A program made the position numbers and the translations under genes. The notes under the pieces were generated by a model. The model did no database searches. It saw only the letters and a program-made list of their open reading frames with translations, and was not told the DNA's origin. A DNA stretch of 64,000 nt, from positions 2,728,001 to 2,792,000 of the forward strand of contig JAGKQI010000091.1 in NCBI GenBank assembly GCA_018806915.1, in the 5' to 3' direction. The DNA comes from Phytophthora colocasiae. Lineage: Eukaryota > Oomycota > Peronosporomycetes > Peronosporales > Peronosporaceae. Positions 11,194-20,720 of this stretch are shown in pieces (position 1 is the stretch's first letter; each line of letters starts with the position of its first letter).

Positions 11194-11456
11194 ATGAAGT
11201 TCGTCATCCTGCCTCGCTCCTCGTCGTCGGCACCTCCGCCCAAGGCTTTAGTTCCAACATTCGATGCGACGATGTCGACGGCACTTCCGGCCCGAAAATC
11301 TGTGCAAGCAACGATATCACCTACATGAATAAGTGCTTTTTTAACATGGCAAACTGCGACAACAAGACGAAGGCATGTACAGACGGGATGGAACGCGCTA
11401 GGACAACGGATAGACCAGACAACAAAGAGCTCTACTCGCAAAAGTTGTCAATCTGA
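11194..11456 (+). pseudogene. Kazal-like secreted protease inhibitor with a frameshifted signal peptide
   Basis: The frame ending at TGA 11454 encodes ASLLVVGTSAQGF, the second half of a signal peptide, followed by a compact Cys-rich domain. Its core reads KICASNDITYMNKCFFNMAN, with spacing C-x11-C-x10-C-x6-C-x6-C. The xxCASNxxTYxNxCxxxxAxC core is the Kazal signature, but one of the six usual cysteines is missing, as in atypical oomycete Kazal domains. The matching initiator ATG at 11194 (MKFVIL) is in another frame, so one base has been gained or lost between residues 6 and 7. Unless an upstream exon supplies a start, the gene is broken. Family members protect secreted oomycete proteins against host serine proteases. 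Confidence 0.65.
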
Positions 11457-11732
11457 CCGGGTCAACAGATCAACCACTAAGAGAGAGAAAGAAGGCCTGT
11501 CGACACTCCTCACAGAGCTTTAGTCGAGTTGCGTTGTCCTGTAGCACCGTGCGTTTAAGCAATAGAGTAACCTGCGAGAAAAAAACTACTAGTGGTACTA
11601 ATATTGGTTGTATACCAGTTTTCCGATGACAGTACAGTATGTACCGGGGTTTTCTTGCCTTTATAGGTAGTACGTGCCTGTTCATGGCTGTTAAGAAGTC
11701 ATCACAACATTAGCTCGTACAGGGATTATAGA
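11457..11732. other. Intergenic, no gene seen
   Basis: Short spacer between the Kazal relic and the 3' end of the kinase gene on the other strand. No coding or structured RNA signal was noticed. Confidence 0.5.
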
Positions 11733-13633
11733 TCAACCCCTATAGAATGAGGTCCCAGTCGCTTGGAGCAGTTCAAGAAGGTATTCGGTGGGTACACCAC
11801 AATCGCCTGCAAGACGCTGGAGCAAAGTTGTTGTCGAAGTTTCGTGGTTAGAAGTGGGTTTTCCCAATATTTTTGAGAAATGGTGGAGAAACGAATGTTT
11901 CTCGTTCGGAATTTGGCTCGATTGGGAAATTTGAGCTGTAGAATCGGTCCTGGGTACTTCCGAAGGCCACGTAACAATGTTTGGGTACCTGTGCGAATAC
12001 TCAACCGCGAGATCAACAATCGATTGGACGTCTTCAGGCTCAATTGTACGTTTAAGTCCCAGACTTTGCCATATTTTCGGGAAATTCCGAAACGCAGCAG
12101 TATTTCCATACCCACTAATGAACGGGTGAGTTAAAGCTTCTTCCGCTGTTAGTCGACAGTTTGGATCTCGATGTAACATCCGTTTGATAAAGTCTCGGCA
12201 CACTGGAGTGAAACGATTCGGCATTGGAGGCAACGTGTCCTGACAAATCGCTTCTTCTAACCCGAAAAAACCATCGTCCACTGTAAATGGGTACGCCCCA
12301 GTTGCCAGTGAGAACAACGTGATTCCTAACGACCAGATATCACTAACACACGTGTACTGTGCTCCTGAAATACGTTCAGGCGCCATGTACATCATTGTTC
12401 CAGTGAAGGCGGAGAAAAATGAATTGGATTTCGCCAAAGTTCCTGCTAATCCAAAGTCCGCGACCTACAAACAAAATGTCAGTCTTACAAGTATCATATC
12501 GCTCGAAGATCATAGCTAACGCACTTTGAAGTCGCCGTTCCGGTTCATCAGGATGTTAGCAGGCTTGATATCACGGTGAACCATCCTGAAGGAGGACATA
12601 TTAGTATTTTTCATGGTGTGGATCGAGGTAAGTGTACGAACCTTTGACTGTGCATGTGCTCGAGAGCTGTGACACAGCAGAATGCAGCGTGGCGTAGTAC
12701 TTCTTCTGAGACCGTGATATTTGCCTCCAAAAGGTCTTGAACACTGCCCATATCCATAAATTCCATCACAACTGATACTGCACATTTCGCTGGCTTCAAG
12801 AAAGCTCCATAGAAAGAGACCAAGTATGGACAGAGAGGTGTTCGGTGTTGTAAACCAGCGAGAAATCGGTGTTTTCGTCCATCAGGAACGGTTGGAACAG
12901 CATCCGCCTCAATTGGCGCGAGATTCTCATGAAGAGCATGAAGTTCCCGCTTAACCATGTGGCGATCTTCCTCTTGGTACACGACAACTTCCTTCACTGC
13001 AACCAGCTTCAATGTTGGTACGTAAAGCGCCAGGAAAACAGTCCCTCCTGCACCTTTTCCAAGCTTCTTGACTCGTTTAGTACGCTTCCCCAGCTCTTCC
13101 GGTCCGTCGTGAGCTACTTCATTGAACTCTGCAGCTTCGGGCGAGTTCATACTCAAAGTGATACTTGATGCTCGACGAGGACGACCAACCGGAGCTGATT
13201 GAGTAGCAGCAACAGCAAAAGGAGGCTCACTCCAAGCAATTGGGTCGGGTATGAATGATTCAACGTCCATCTGGGTCTCTTCTGGCTGCAGCAGCATCAT
13301 AGGAATCGCTGGTTTCTCCAATTTATGAAGAGACAAGTGCAGATTCATCTTTCGCTTCCCCCCTTGACCCGAAACGGGGCTGGCATCTCGAACTTGAGCC
13401 TCCTGGTTGTGTTCTTCAACTGTATACAACGTCGGGGCTCGTTTTTGACGGAACTGTCGAACTTGATGAGCTGCTAATGCTGCAGCTCGGACACTTGCGT
13501 GGATATTGGGGCTTGCGATTCCATGAATCGATCCGATCCGGTCTCGACCATGGAATTCCCGTTGACTTCCACGTATCCCAGTTCCATAACCTTGGCCATT
13601 TCGGACGGGGAATGACGACGCTGTAGCCAACAT
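11733..13633 (-). CDS. STE/MAP2K-like protein kinase, 3 exons, about 594 aa
   Basis: Exons are 13633-12642, 12585-12525 and 12464-11733. The 56 and 60 bp introns have GT/AG ends and the joined frame is continuous. The ATG at 13633 (MLATASSFPV) is the first in-frame Met. Residues 1-200 are a low-complexity, basic N-terminal extension. The kinase domain follows: VKKLGKGAGGTVFLA (glycine loop), LVAVKEVVV (VAIK Lys), exon 2 with HRDIKPANILMN, KVADFGLAG across the second intron (DFG), a Ser-rich activation loop, MYMAPERISG (APE) and DIWSLGITL. Overall it looks like a MAP2K/STE kinase in the cytosol. The C-terminal 100 residues end in a UBA-like helical stretch (LAGDCGVPTEYLLELLQ). All catalytic residues are present. 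A decayed partial copy lies downstream at 10588-10960. The substrate cannot be read from the sequence. Confidence 0.87.
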
Positions 13634-13752
13634 GAGTTCCGGTGATCTTGGAGTGAATTGGTGGATGAAGAGTCTCACGTGGTGTGAGATAAGGAGAAGC
13701 GGATAAGCTCATGACTCACGTCAGAGCTCACCCCTCCCTATTTTTACAAAGT

Positions 13753-14960
13753 TTAGCTGCTAATAGCAGGTCCTAAGGCAAATCTGGTCATGAAACTACA
13801 CAACGCGAGCTTCTGGACGCTGCGTTTACCCGTTGGATCGCTCCATGAAAGATTATGGACAAGGGCTTCCATACTCTGCTTGAGAGCGTCGTCTTGAGCT
13901 TTTTCGGTCAATTCAGCGAGATATACCACGCCACTGTGTCGTAAATGGCCTCGAGGCCGACAGGTATCAAGCTCACAGATCACCAGCAGACAACTACCTT
14001 GGTCGCAGCATAAATTACACAGTAGATCACTCAGCGCGAGGCTGAAATCCGTCGAATCTGAATGCAAAACTTGCAAGAAGAGCGACAATGTGGCTGAAAT
14101 TCTCAACGGGGTAGCAGCTGCACGACTTGAGTCGATCGCTGCGATGTTGGTGAGTGTTTCCGCTGCTAGTTCGTGCCAATGCGTTGGAGCCTAACCAAAT
14201 AATGGATCAGTTTTTGTATCTTACCGTTGTGCAAAACGTAAGTCACCTCATTCGAGAGAAGGATCTCCCACATACTCTGGACGAAATCGGTCGGTAGGGA
14301 GCTGTATCCGTCCGATCCGCAGAGATTCCGGCAAGTTTCGAGAACGAAAGGCACATAGTCGCTCAACCGTTCTGGAAGAACACTGAGCGTCTGGAATAGA
14401 GTCTCTAGAATATTCAACTCGTGCATTTCAATTGCAATTTCAGCGTCAATACTAGCATGACAAAGTGCAACCACTAAGAGACGACGTTAACTAAGGAATG
14501 ATGACAGGAATCAACAGGTACACGATCACGTACGCGTGAACTGAAGCGAATCGTGCACTTGGTATTCCTCCCACCTGCGTCATACACGAAGCGTCATCTT
14601 TCGCAGATCTGTTTCTCATCAATATCCACTGAAACTAGAAAGCTTACGGACTACCAAAGACCTCGGACGTCTGCCACGCGTAGTTCATCGTGGCTTGTTC
14701 TTCCAGAAGACGCGCAAGCTGGTCAACTTGTCACCAGAAAGTCATCAATTACTTGATAGTTTACTATGCAGGTCCCACGTACCAATAGCTGTTACTCCGT
14801 CTGCCTTCCGGAAGTCTTCCCGGTCTTGTGCATCCACAAGCCTCATGGCTAATTCCGCCAGTGCATTCCCCATCGAGATACTATCCTTCCCTTGTCGGAA
14901 ACATTCCAGTGGGGTAGTGATCGGTCCATCTGGTCGAGTCTTGGGTTTGGACATTTCCAT
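13753..14960 (-). CDS. Hypothetical helical protein, 5 exons, 318 aa
   Basis: Exons are 14960-14783, 14726-14648, 14574-14534, 14473-14225 and 14162-13753. The four introns are 56, 73, 60 and 62 bp with GT/AG ends. This is the only combination I found that keeps one frame from the ATG at 14960 to the stop at 13753. The product is mostly alpha-helical with repeated Leu-rich segments (HELNILETLFQTLSVLPERL, DFSLALSDLLCNLCC, LKQSMEALVHNLSW), which recalls ARM/HEAT-type solenoids, but no family motif is certain. No signal peptide or membrane span. It lies 290 bp from the first CCHCH gene, transcribed away from it, so the two may share a promoter region. Function unknown. Confidence 0.7.
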
Positions 14961-15201
14961 GATACAATACGTCTAGGAAACTACCCCAACAATAGCTTTT
15001 TCGATCAAGTTGAAGGCGGACATGGCCGTTTGAAGTCGATGTGGTAGTGTTTTAAAGAACTTTCGAGGTTGGTATTGTACCCACCATCCTGATGTACATG
15101 TATTTGAATACACGTCAGTACTCGCACCAGTGATCACGAACCCTGACACCTGTCAACACCAAGTGAATGATGTTCGGTAGCGTCAATGCGAAGCTTTTTG
15201 C

Positions 15202-15217
15202 TCATTGTTCAACTTGA
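15202..15217 (+). promoter_or_regulatory. Oomycete Inr/FPR-like core promoter
   Basis: TCATTGTTCAACTTGA resembles the oomycete initiator plus flanking promoter region and lies 34 bp before the ATG of the first CCHCH gene. Confidence 0.5.
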
Positions 15218-15250
15218 TTCTTGTCGACTACACGCCCTTCGTTCCGCGAC

Positions 15251-15592
15251 ATGTCTACCTCTCCAGTCTACACTAAACTCCTCCTACAGTCACAGCAAAT
15301 GCAGTGTGGATACCGAAGCAAACGATGTGATCGGGCTCGTTCGTTCAAGAAGAACGGGGAGCTTCATCGCTTCTGTGACTATCATCGGATGAAAGCAAAT
15401 ATCAATCAACGTCGAGTCGACCAACGACGTAGAGAGATGACTCAAAAGCAAACAACAGCAAATAGTCCAAGATCAACTCAAGATGCGACTTTCCTTCCCA
15501 ATGGTAGTTGGTATCAGGATTTGGACAAAAAAGACTTGGAATATCTCCAACGACTACTGGAAGACAGCGATTCCGGCCATGAAGAACCCTAA
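15251..15592 (+). CDS. CCHCH small basic protein, paralog 1 (113 aa)
   Basis: The ATG at 15251 is the only in-frame Met before the conserved region and lies just after an Inr-like site. Residues 18-60 hold the family signature: CGYRSKRC, KKNGELHRFCDYHR and KANINQRR. Putative ligands fit C-x6-C-x12-H-x2-C-x2-H, and the following tail is strongly basic (VDQRRREMT). A polar linker leads to an acidic hydrophobic C-terminal helix, LEYLQRLLEDSDSGHEEP. The Cys/His set with adjacent Arg/Lys clusters suggests a zinc-stabilised nucleic-acid-binding module. The plant WRC domain (CCCH, basic) is a distant analogy only. No signal peptide, no intron. First of six paralogs between here and 25280. Function unproven. 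Confidence 0.8.
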   Translation: MSTSPVYTKLLLQSQQMQCGYRSKRCDRARSFKKNGELHRFCDYHRMKANINQRRVDQRRREMTQKQTTANSPRSTQDATFLPNGSWYQDLDKKDLEYLQRLLEDSDSGHEEP

Positions 15593-16122
15593 CTATACAA
15601 AGTAATTTCGTTAATGAAGCCGAACCAACGTCCTACACCGTCCCACCCCCTAAAGAGCGAGGTGCTTAATGTGTCAATACTTTTGGGTTGTATCTCGTCG
15701 AATTAGTTGGTCGTAACTTTTGCACAGGAACTCAAACTGAAGTTGCGCTCTTGCTCAAGGATATCAGATATTATGCTCTCGTGATAGAATTCCTCTGGCC
15801 TCCAGCTTAGACAGTATCGGTGGACAATGGCAAAAAGGTTCGCCTCCTACATTACTGGCAGTCGATATCCAGGGAAATTGAAGTGCAAGAGATTACTGGA
15901 GCTCCTTACTAATCACGGATTCTTGTGGATCTCTGCCCTGCCCATTAGCTTCAAATAGTCAACGGCCACTACCCTTACACCCATTTACTTGATAATATCC
16001 TTCGGTCTGACCAAAATACTAAATCCTGGACGACATGGAACCGCTCACTGGGTCACGTCAGCCTGCCAAGAAGACAGCTCCACATCTTAATCCGATCCTT
16101 CCCAATCAACCGATATTCAGTA
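15593..16122. other. Intergenic, no gene seen
   Basis: Spacer between CCHCH paralogs 1 and 2. No coding frame with motifs and no relic of the family signature was found. CCTTCCCAATC near 16097 could be a weak Inr for paralog 2. Confidence 0.5.
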
Positions 16123-16620
16123 ATGGAACTCGCGTTTGATCCATCTGAGGACAATCTCGTCTTCAGCACCGAATATTATCAAAACCTTGACGAATTAGAC
16201 CCAAGTTTCCAAACTGCTATTGTCCGAGAAGAACGTCGATGTCGGTATCCAAGCAAGAGATGCGAGTTCCCTCGAGCCATTAAGCGCAACGGAGAGATGC
16301 ATCGGTTCTGTGACATCCACCGGGACAAGGCCAACCTGAACCAACGACGTCTTGAAGCGCGACGGAAGAGAGAGATGGAGGACGTGGAGACTCCACAACG
16401 AAAGAGACGATCGACTTCTACTGATAGTGAAAACTCATCAGGCGTGGGAAATCAAGCGCCATGGTTGAAACCTTGTGAATCTTCTTCCCCTCCGCTGTAT
16501 TCAGTTCTAGCACAGGATGGACTTAACTTCTTAAGCGATCTCCTCTCACAGAACAGTCTCGAAGATCTTCATGTACAAAGCACTACCGGAGAGCAAGGGA
16601 CGAGTTCGTTCGCCTGTTGA
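16123..16620 (+). CDS. CCHCH small basic protein, paralog 2 (165 aa)
   Basis: ATG at 16123 to TGA at 16618, intronless, the longest of the six. The acidic N-terminal 38 residues contain YYQNLDELDPSF. The signature follows at about 40-90: CRYPSKRC, KRNGEMHRFCDIHR, KANLNQRR and then LEARRKREMEDVE. A Ser/Pro-rich linker follows, with KRRSTSTDSENSS that could be phosphorylated. The C-terminal region GLNFLSDLLSQNSLEDL is the hydrophobic/acidic helix shared by all six genes. All five Cys/His positions are intact. It is tandem with paralogs 1 and 3 on the same strand. Confidence 0.8.
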   Translation: MELAFDPSEDNLVFSTEYYQNLDELDPSFQTAIVREERRCRYPSKRCEFPRAIKRNGEMHRFCDIHRDKANLNQRRLEARRKREMEDVETPQRKRRSTSTDSENSSGVGNQAPWLKPCESSSPPLYSVLAQDGLNFLSDLLSQNSLEDLHVQSTTGEQGTSSFAC

Positions 16621-17196
16621 TTAGGTTCGTTAGAGAGTAGATGTGTAAAGCGGAATCAATGCAGAACTTCGAGTGAACAGTCCAGCACAGGGCAGACTAG
16701 TTACTGAAACCTTGGAGGAGGTGTTGAAGAAACTCGTACTACCTTACCACTCTGCAGTTACGAATTGAAACAATCCTTCACGAATGCGAGCTTCATTCGA
16801 TGGATTACTTTGCTTCCTACAGATATCGTCAAGAAATATTCAACACTTGAGAAGGCGACAGTTCCATAGTTGTAAAGTGAACTGGCAAGTGTGGCAACAA
16901 GAATTCATTCCGTTAATGGTTCAGAATGTGCTCTATGGAATGAACGGCAATTGAACTAACGCATTAAGTGCTGCACGCGATTGTGGAGACTCGAGTAAAA
17001 TGCAGAAGACAACGTGCCTCAAGTTCAGATTCACTTTCTACTTGGGTGCATGGGTTCAGATACTATTTGAACATACATTGCTATACACATGACAACTACA
17101 AAGGGTTTTACTAATGGCAGCAGTTTTGTACTGTACCGTCACATTCGACTCACAGCTACCGAACCCCCTTACCGCCAACATAATGTTGTTTGTTCT
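16621..17196. other. Intergenic, no gene seen
   Basis: Spacer between paralogs 2 and 3. No recognisable coding, RNA or transposon feature. Confidence 0.5.
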
Positions 17197-17210
17197 CCAT
17201 TTTCCAATTG
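17197..17210 (+). promoter_or_regulatory. Inr/FPR-like core promoter
   Basis: CCATTTTCCAATTG lies 22 bp upstream of ATG 17233. This placement favours 17233 over the earlier in-frame ATG at 17089, which would lie upstream of the transcription start. Confidence 0.5.
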
Positions 17211-17232
17211 TCTATCAACTGGTCACGTAGTC

Positions 17233-17673
17233 ATGAGCTTTATTCAGCCCTCAACTGTAAAAATGCCCCAGTATCCCCGATACACCGACAATCAACAGTA
17301 TCCAGAAATCAACAATGGTCTGCGGTGCTGCTATCCAAGTAAACGCTGTCAGAATCTTCGTGTACTAAAACGCAATGGAGACCTTCACCGTCTTTGCGAA
17401 TATCATCGCACAAAAGCGAACGTGAACCAACGAAGGCTTGAGCAACGTCGTCAGATGAGGAAAAGTGAAGAAGCAAGAACGAACCAAGACAAAAATTTCG
17501 ACTCCCAGCGACTCTCACTACCTGAATTGACCGGGACTTCTGACCTGGAGCTGGATGTGCTGGATGAATTTCTCTCCCAATCCGATATCGTACTGTCTCC
17601 TTTAAGCACAGCAGTCCATCCTGGCTTCCACAACTTTAAGGACAACAACTACGATGTGAGAATGTCAATTTGA
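17233..17673 (+). CDS. CCHCH small basic protein, paralog 3 (146 aa)
   Basis: ATG 17233 (MSFIQPSTVKMPQYP) was chosen because an Inr-like element sits just before it. An ATG at 17089 would add 48 residues that look like non-coding sequence. The signature begins with CCYPSKRC, followed by KRNGDLHRLCEYHR and KANVNQRR, then LEQRRQMRKSEE. One extra Cys precedes the second motif Cys (RCCYPSKRC). The linker contains SLPELTGTSDLELD, and the C-terminal helix LDVLDEFLSQSDIVL keeps the acidic/hydrophobic pattern. A short tail follows. Paralog 4 converges on it tail to tail. Confidence 0.78.
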   Translation: MSFIQPSTVKMPQYPRYTDNQQYPEINNGLRCCYPSKRCQNLRVLKRNGDLHRLCEYHRTKANVNQRRLEQRRQMRKSEEARTNQDKNFDSQRLSLPELTGTSDLELDVLDEFLSQSDIVLSPLSTAVHPGFHNFKDNNYDVRMSI

Positions 17674-17873
17674 ATGAACAAGTTAGTTGTGAATTAGATA
17701 ATCCACTGTGCCATGTTATCGTTACGCGTTTGTTGAGAAGAATTTCATTTTTTAAACAAAAAATGTACTAAGTATGAGTACCTTACTTCAGAAAAGATTC
17801 ATGATCGCAGTAGTTAATCGGACGCTGCTTTGGCTCAAGTTAATCATTTTACGCGCAGTTACTCGTTCAGAGC

Positions 17874-18269
17874 TTACGGGCAGTGATCCCCATTGGTACT
17901 GCCATTTGGAGAGTTCCCAGGCTTTAGAAGCTCTTGAAGGATCCAGATATCATCGGGTTCGAGGATTGTAGATTGATTCGCACTATCGCTACCTTGATGC
18001 GACGGCAATGGAGGTGGATTCCCACTCAGCCCATCTGATAGAAATGAAATTGCTTTTGGAGCTTCCTCCTGTTGGTACTTGCGCTTGTGCTCAAGACGAC
18101 GTTGGTTGAAGTTGGCTTTGTTCCGGTGGTAGTCGCAGAAGTTGTGCCATTCCCCACTTCGCTTGATTCCGCGAGGGTTGCTGCAGGGTTTGCTCGGATA
18201 TAGGCAAGTCGGGACCGACTGGGCTGTTTGTGTTGATGTGAGTTCAGCTGAAGTTGCAGGTTTCTCCAT
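17874..18269 (-). CDS. CCHCH small basic protein, paralog 4 (131 aa)
   Basis: ATG at 18269, stop at 17874, intronless, on the opposite strand to paralogs 1-3. The polar N-terminus (MEKPATSAELTSTQTAQS) precedes CLYPSKPC, KRSGEWHNFCDYHR and KANFNQRR, then LEHKRKYQQEE. The Cys/His spacing is identical to the others; Asn replaces Gly in the NG pair only as SG. The linker is Ser/Pro-rich, and the C-terminal helix DDIWILQELLKPGNS is conserved in pattern. No targeting signal. An Inr-like TCATTGAAGAATTG lies about 17 bp upstream. Confidence 0.8.
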   Translation of the reverse strand: MEKPATSAELTSTQTAQSVPTCLYPSKPCSNPRGIKRSGEWHNFCDYHRNKANFNQRRLEHKRKYQQEEAPKAISFLSDGLSGNPPPLPSHQGSDSANQSTILEPDDIWILQELLKPGNSPNGSTNGDHCP

Positions 18270-18285
18270 GGTTTTAAGAGCTTAA

Positions 18286-18299
18286 CAATTCTTCAATGA
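18286..18299 (-). promoter_or_regulatory. Inr-like core promoter of paralog 4
   Basis: On the minus strand TCATTGAAGAATTG precedes the ATG at 18269 by 16 bp. It fits the YCAYTYY...AWTTT style less well than the other cluster genes. Confidence 0.35.
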
Positions 18300-19617
18300 C
18301 GTTTTGATGTGAGTGGTAGGCGGTGGAATGAGGAATACTTGCACGTATTTGTAGAGAGAAAGAGAAATCTGCATATGCCCTCAATGGGTGCTAGAGAATC
18401 TCTAAGCAGCAGATGATGCAAGTGAAAATCTTAACGAAAAAGAACACTATGACGCCCTCTTGGTGCTTAGAAACGAGGAACGAGCAGCGTACAACCAAAC
18501 TCGGAAGTATCAGCTGAACTCGCAGGAAAAATACTCTCAATTTGCTGCGTTGATTGTAATCGGGTAAGAAATTAGTTGTGAGAGCTGACCCCATGGCACT
18601 TGTCCATGTCCCGCTCCGACTTGATACCAAACGGAAGCTGATCCCTGCAACTTTCATCCCAATATGCTTGTGTACCCCTGCCAAGAATACTTGAAGTTCT
18701 CAATAGAAACGTTTTCCTCACCGGACAAGTATGCAGTGGCTACTTCACCAATTGCATTCAGTGTAGCTAACTTATGTACTTGTAGCAGGTTTAAGCTGTT
18801 AGCGCGGTGATTCAAACTGCATTTACTTTTGTAAACAGCCTCGTAGCCTGATATATGATCTGCTCGTTGTTGTTACTAGCACCATCTTCAGAAACTTTGC
18901 TGCACACAATGTGTCGAGAATACGCAGGCTACAAAGAATAACTCCACGGATTTTCTTTACATGCAATTCCCTTAATCACCTTTCGAATACGATGCCGTTA
19001 GTATTCGAATGAGTTGACAAAACAGTAATGTGGTTGTGCTTTCAGCACTTCAAGTACGAAGAATCATTTGATGGAGACTTGTACACTGCTTCAACCATCA
19101 CTTTTTCCCGCGTTCTCTCTACTATTGAGCTTAAGCACAGCATAGAGTACTGTGAGGTGAAGACTGATTCCACCTGGATATCGAGGAAGACCAACCGTTG
19201 ATTATGTAGAACGCGGTAAAACTAAACCAAGGTGCAGCAAAGCTAGTAATTCGTATAATTTTGGAGATGTGCTGCGCTAGCTACTGCCTCGTCACATTGA
19301 GTTGCATGTACTTTGAAGCATAAAAACTGTTGGCTAATATAGTTTTTTTTCTAACTTGTTTCAAGGACAAGCGAAAATAATGTGTTAGGTCATCAAAACG
19401 TTTTGCAGGAAACCATAGCCAGGGGTCCCCAGTGGTCGAAACCTGCAAAGAGGAACTACCTGATCATTTGTGCTGACACTTCGTGCATTTTTATACGTTT
19501 GGCGGAATGAAAAAAATGCTATTACTCAAGAATTAATTAGTTAAAGATTGATCAATTACTCGGATCACGTCGAACCGTTTGTACTTCGATGGCTATTTTT
19601 TTAGAGAGATGATGATT
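18300..19617. other. 1.3 kb intergenic region, no gene seen
   Basis: Neither strand shows a frame with a recognisable motif. A minus-strand frame at 18391-18684 has no supporting features. The spacing would fit a lost paralog, but I found no relic of the CCHCH signature. Confidence 0.45.
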
Positions 19618-20004
19618 TCATTCCTGATTATCCATTGGCGGTGTGTCTTCAACATTCGCAGATGCCACTTCTTCAATGAGACGAATATGCTCTTCGTCAA
19701 GTTCGAACTCGTCATCAATTATCTGGTTGTTAGCTGGTGGTTTTGGCAGAAGCTGGGGGCCACGGGTTTGAATTTGCATCTGCTGTGCCGCGCCAGGTTC
19801 AAATTGTTGCTCGTGCGTCCGTTTGTACAACATTTGTCTTTGGTTGTAGTTGGCCTTTTCACGATGAAGTTGGCAAAATTTGTGAAGTTGACCATTTAGC
19901 TTTGTAGCTCGTAAGTTATCGCAACGTTTGCTGGGGTAGAGACATAGTAGCGATTCCTTGTCGCGCTGTGCTGATTTTCCAATTCCGGAGGCTTGCTGTT
20001 CCAT
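19618..20004 (-). CDS. CCHCH small basic protein, paralog 5 (128 aa)
   Basis: ATG at 20004 to stop at 19618, intronless. The signature is CLYPSKRC, KLNGQLHKFCQLHR and KANYNQRQ, with YKRTHEQQ after it. This copy is the most divergent in the basic part: Arg-Arg after NQ becomes Arg-Gln, and KR before NG becomes KL. All five putative ligands are kept. A Gln/Pro-rich linker leads to a very acidic tail, DDEFELDEEHIRLIEEV, followed by ASANVEDTPPMDNQE. This makes it the clearest case of the acidic C-terminal helix. A strong Inr-like site lies 40 bp upstream. Confidence 0.8.
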   Translation of the reverse strand: MEQQASGIGKSAQRDKESLLCLYPSKRCDNLRATKLNGQLHKFCQLHREKANYNQRQMLYKRTHEQQFEPGAAQQMQIQTRGPQLLPKPPANNQIIDDEFELDEEHIRLIEEVASANVEDTPPMDNQE

Positions 20005-20043
20005 AGTAGGAAAAAAAAAGTAACTAGATGTGCTGGGATGAGC

Positions 20044-20059
20044 TTCAAATTGAAAATGA
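20044..20059 (-). promoter_or_regulatory. Inr/FPR core promoter of paralog 5
   Basis: On the minus strand TCATTTTCAATTTGAA is a near-ideal oomycete Inr/FPR and lies 40 bp upstream of the ATG at 20004. Confidence 0.6.
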
Positions 20060-20718
20060 GGGCCACAACAATGGCCATTTACGGGGCAGTGAGAAGGACA
20101 GATACAGGAGGACAGGCCCTACTGGTCGTAGCGCTAGTCGTAGTTTCGGACGAGCAGGTTAGGAAGGATTTGTATTGACTAGCAACAGTTTTTATAGACA
20201 GTTTCTTTAGTGCGTACTGCCACTGGCAGTCTGCCAGATCGAAGATATTCATTTACGTCCACGTAAAAGTAGGCGGTTGCTTCGAAGTACAAGTGATCGT
20301 GTCAGTTGTCGCTGTACACAAGGCGTAGCATATTCTTCAGCCTGATACTTAGTACAAATTGACGGCACAAACAACAGTTTGATCCAAGAAAATGTAGAAT
20401 AGGACCTTGTAAATGCAAGTAGTTTACGTTGGGAGCGTCGGTAGCTCCCTGTGTTTCGTTTGATTCTGAGTGAGTCAGATGTGCGTGTCGATGTAGAGCT
20501 TGAAACGATATGTAGCAAGTTCCACTGAGGTGTAGCAGTTTATCTACAAAGAACCTACAAAAGGTGGTTGGTTTGGTCAACAACTTTTACATGAAACTAT
20601 CGATTGAAACAATCAAGTGTACTGACCATCGGCATTGCATTGAAGTGATTTCCACTTCAACTTCAAATGTAGCCATATGTGGACCACTGCAACAAAAGGT
20701 AAAATATGTATCAACACA
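20060..20718. other. Intergenic, no gene seen
   Basis: No convincing coding region on either strand between the promoter of paralog 5 and the Tc1/mariner element. Confidence 0.45.
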
Positions 20719-20720
20719 TA

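Noticed and set aside
18391..18684. Possible seventh CCHCH paralog between paralogs 4 and 5
   Set aside because: A short NQ-like word occurs, but no Cys/His signature is recoverable in any frame.
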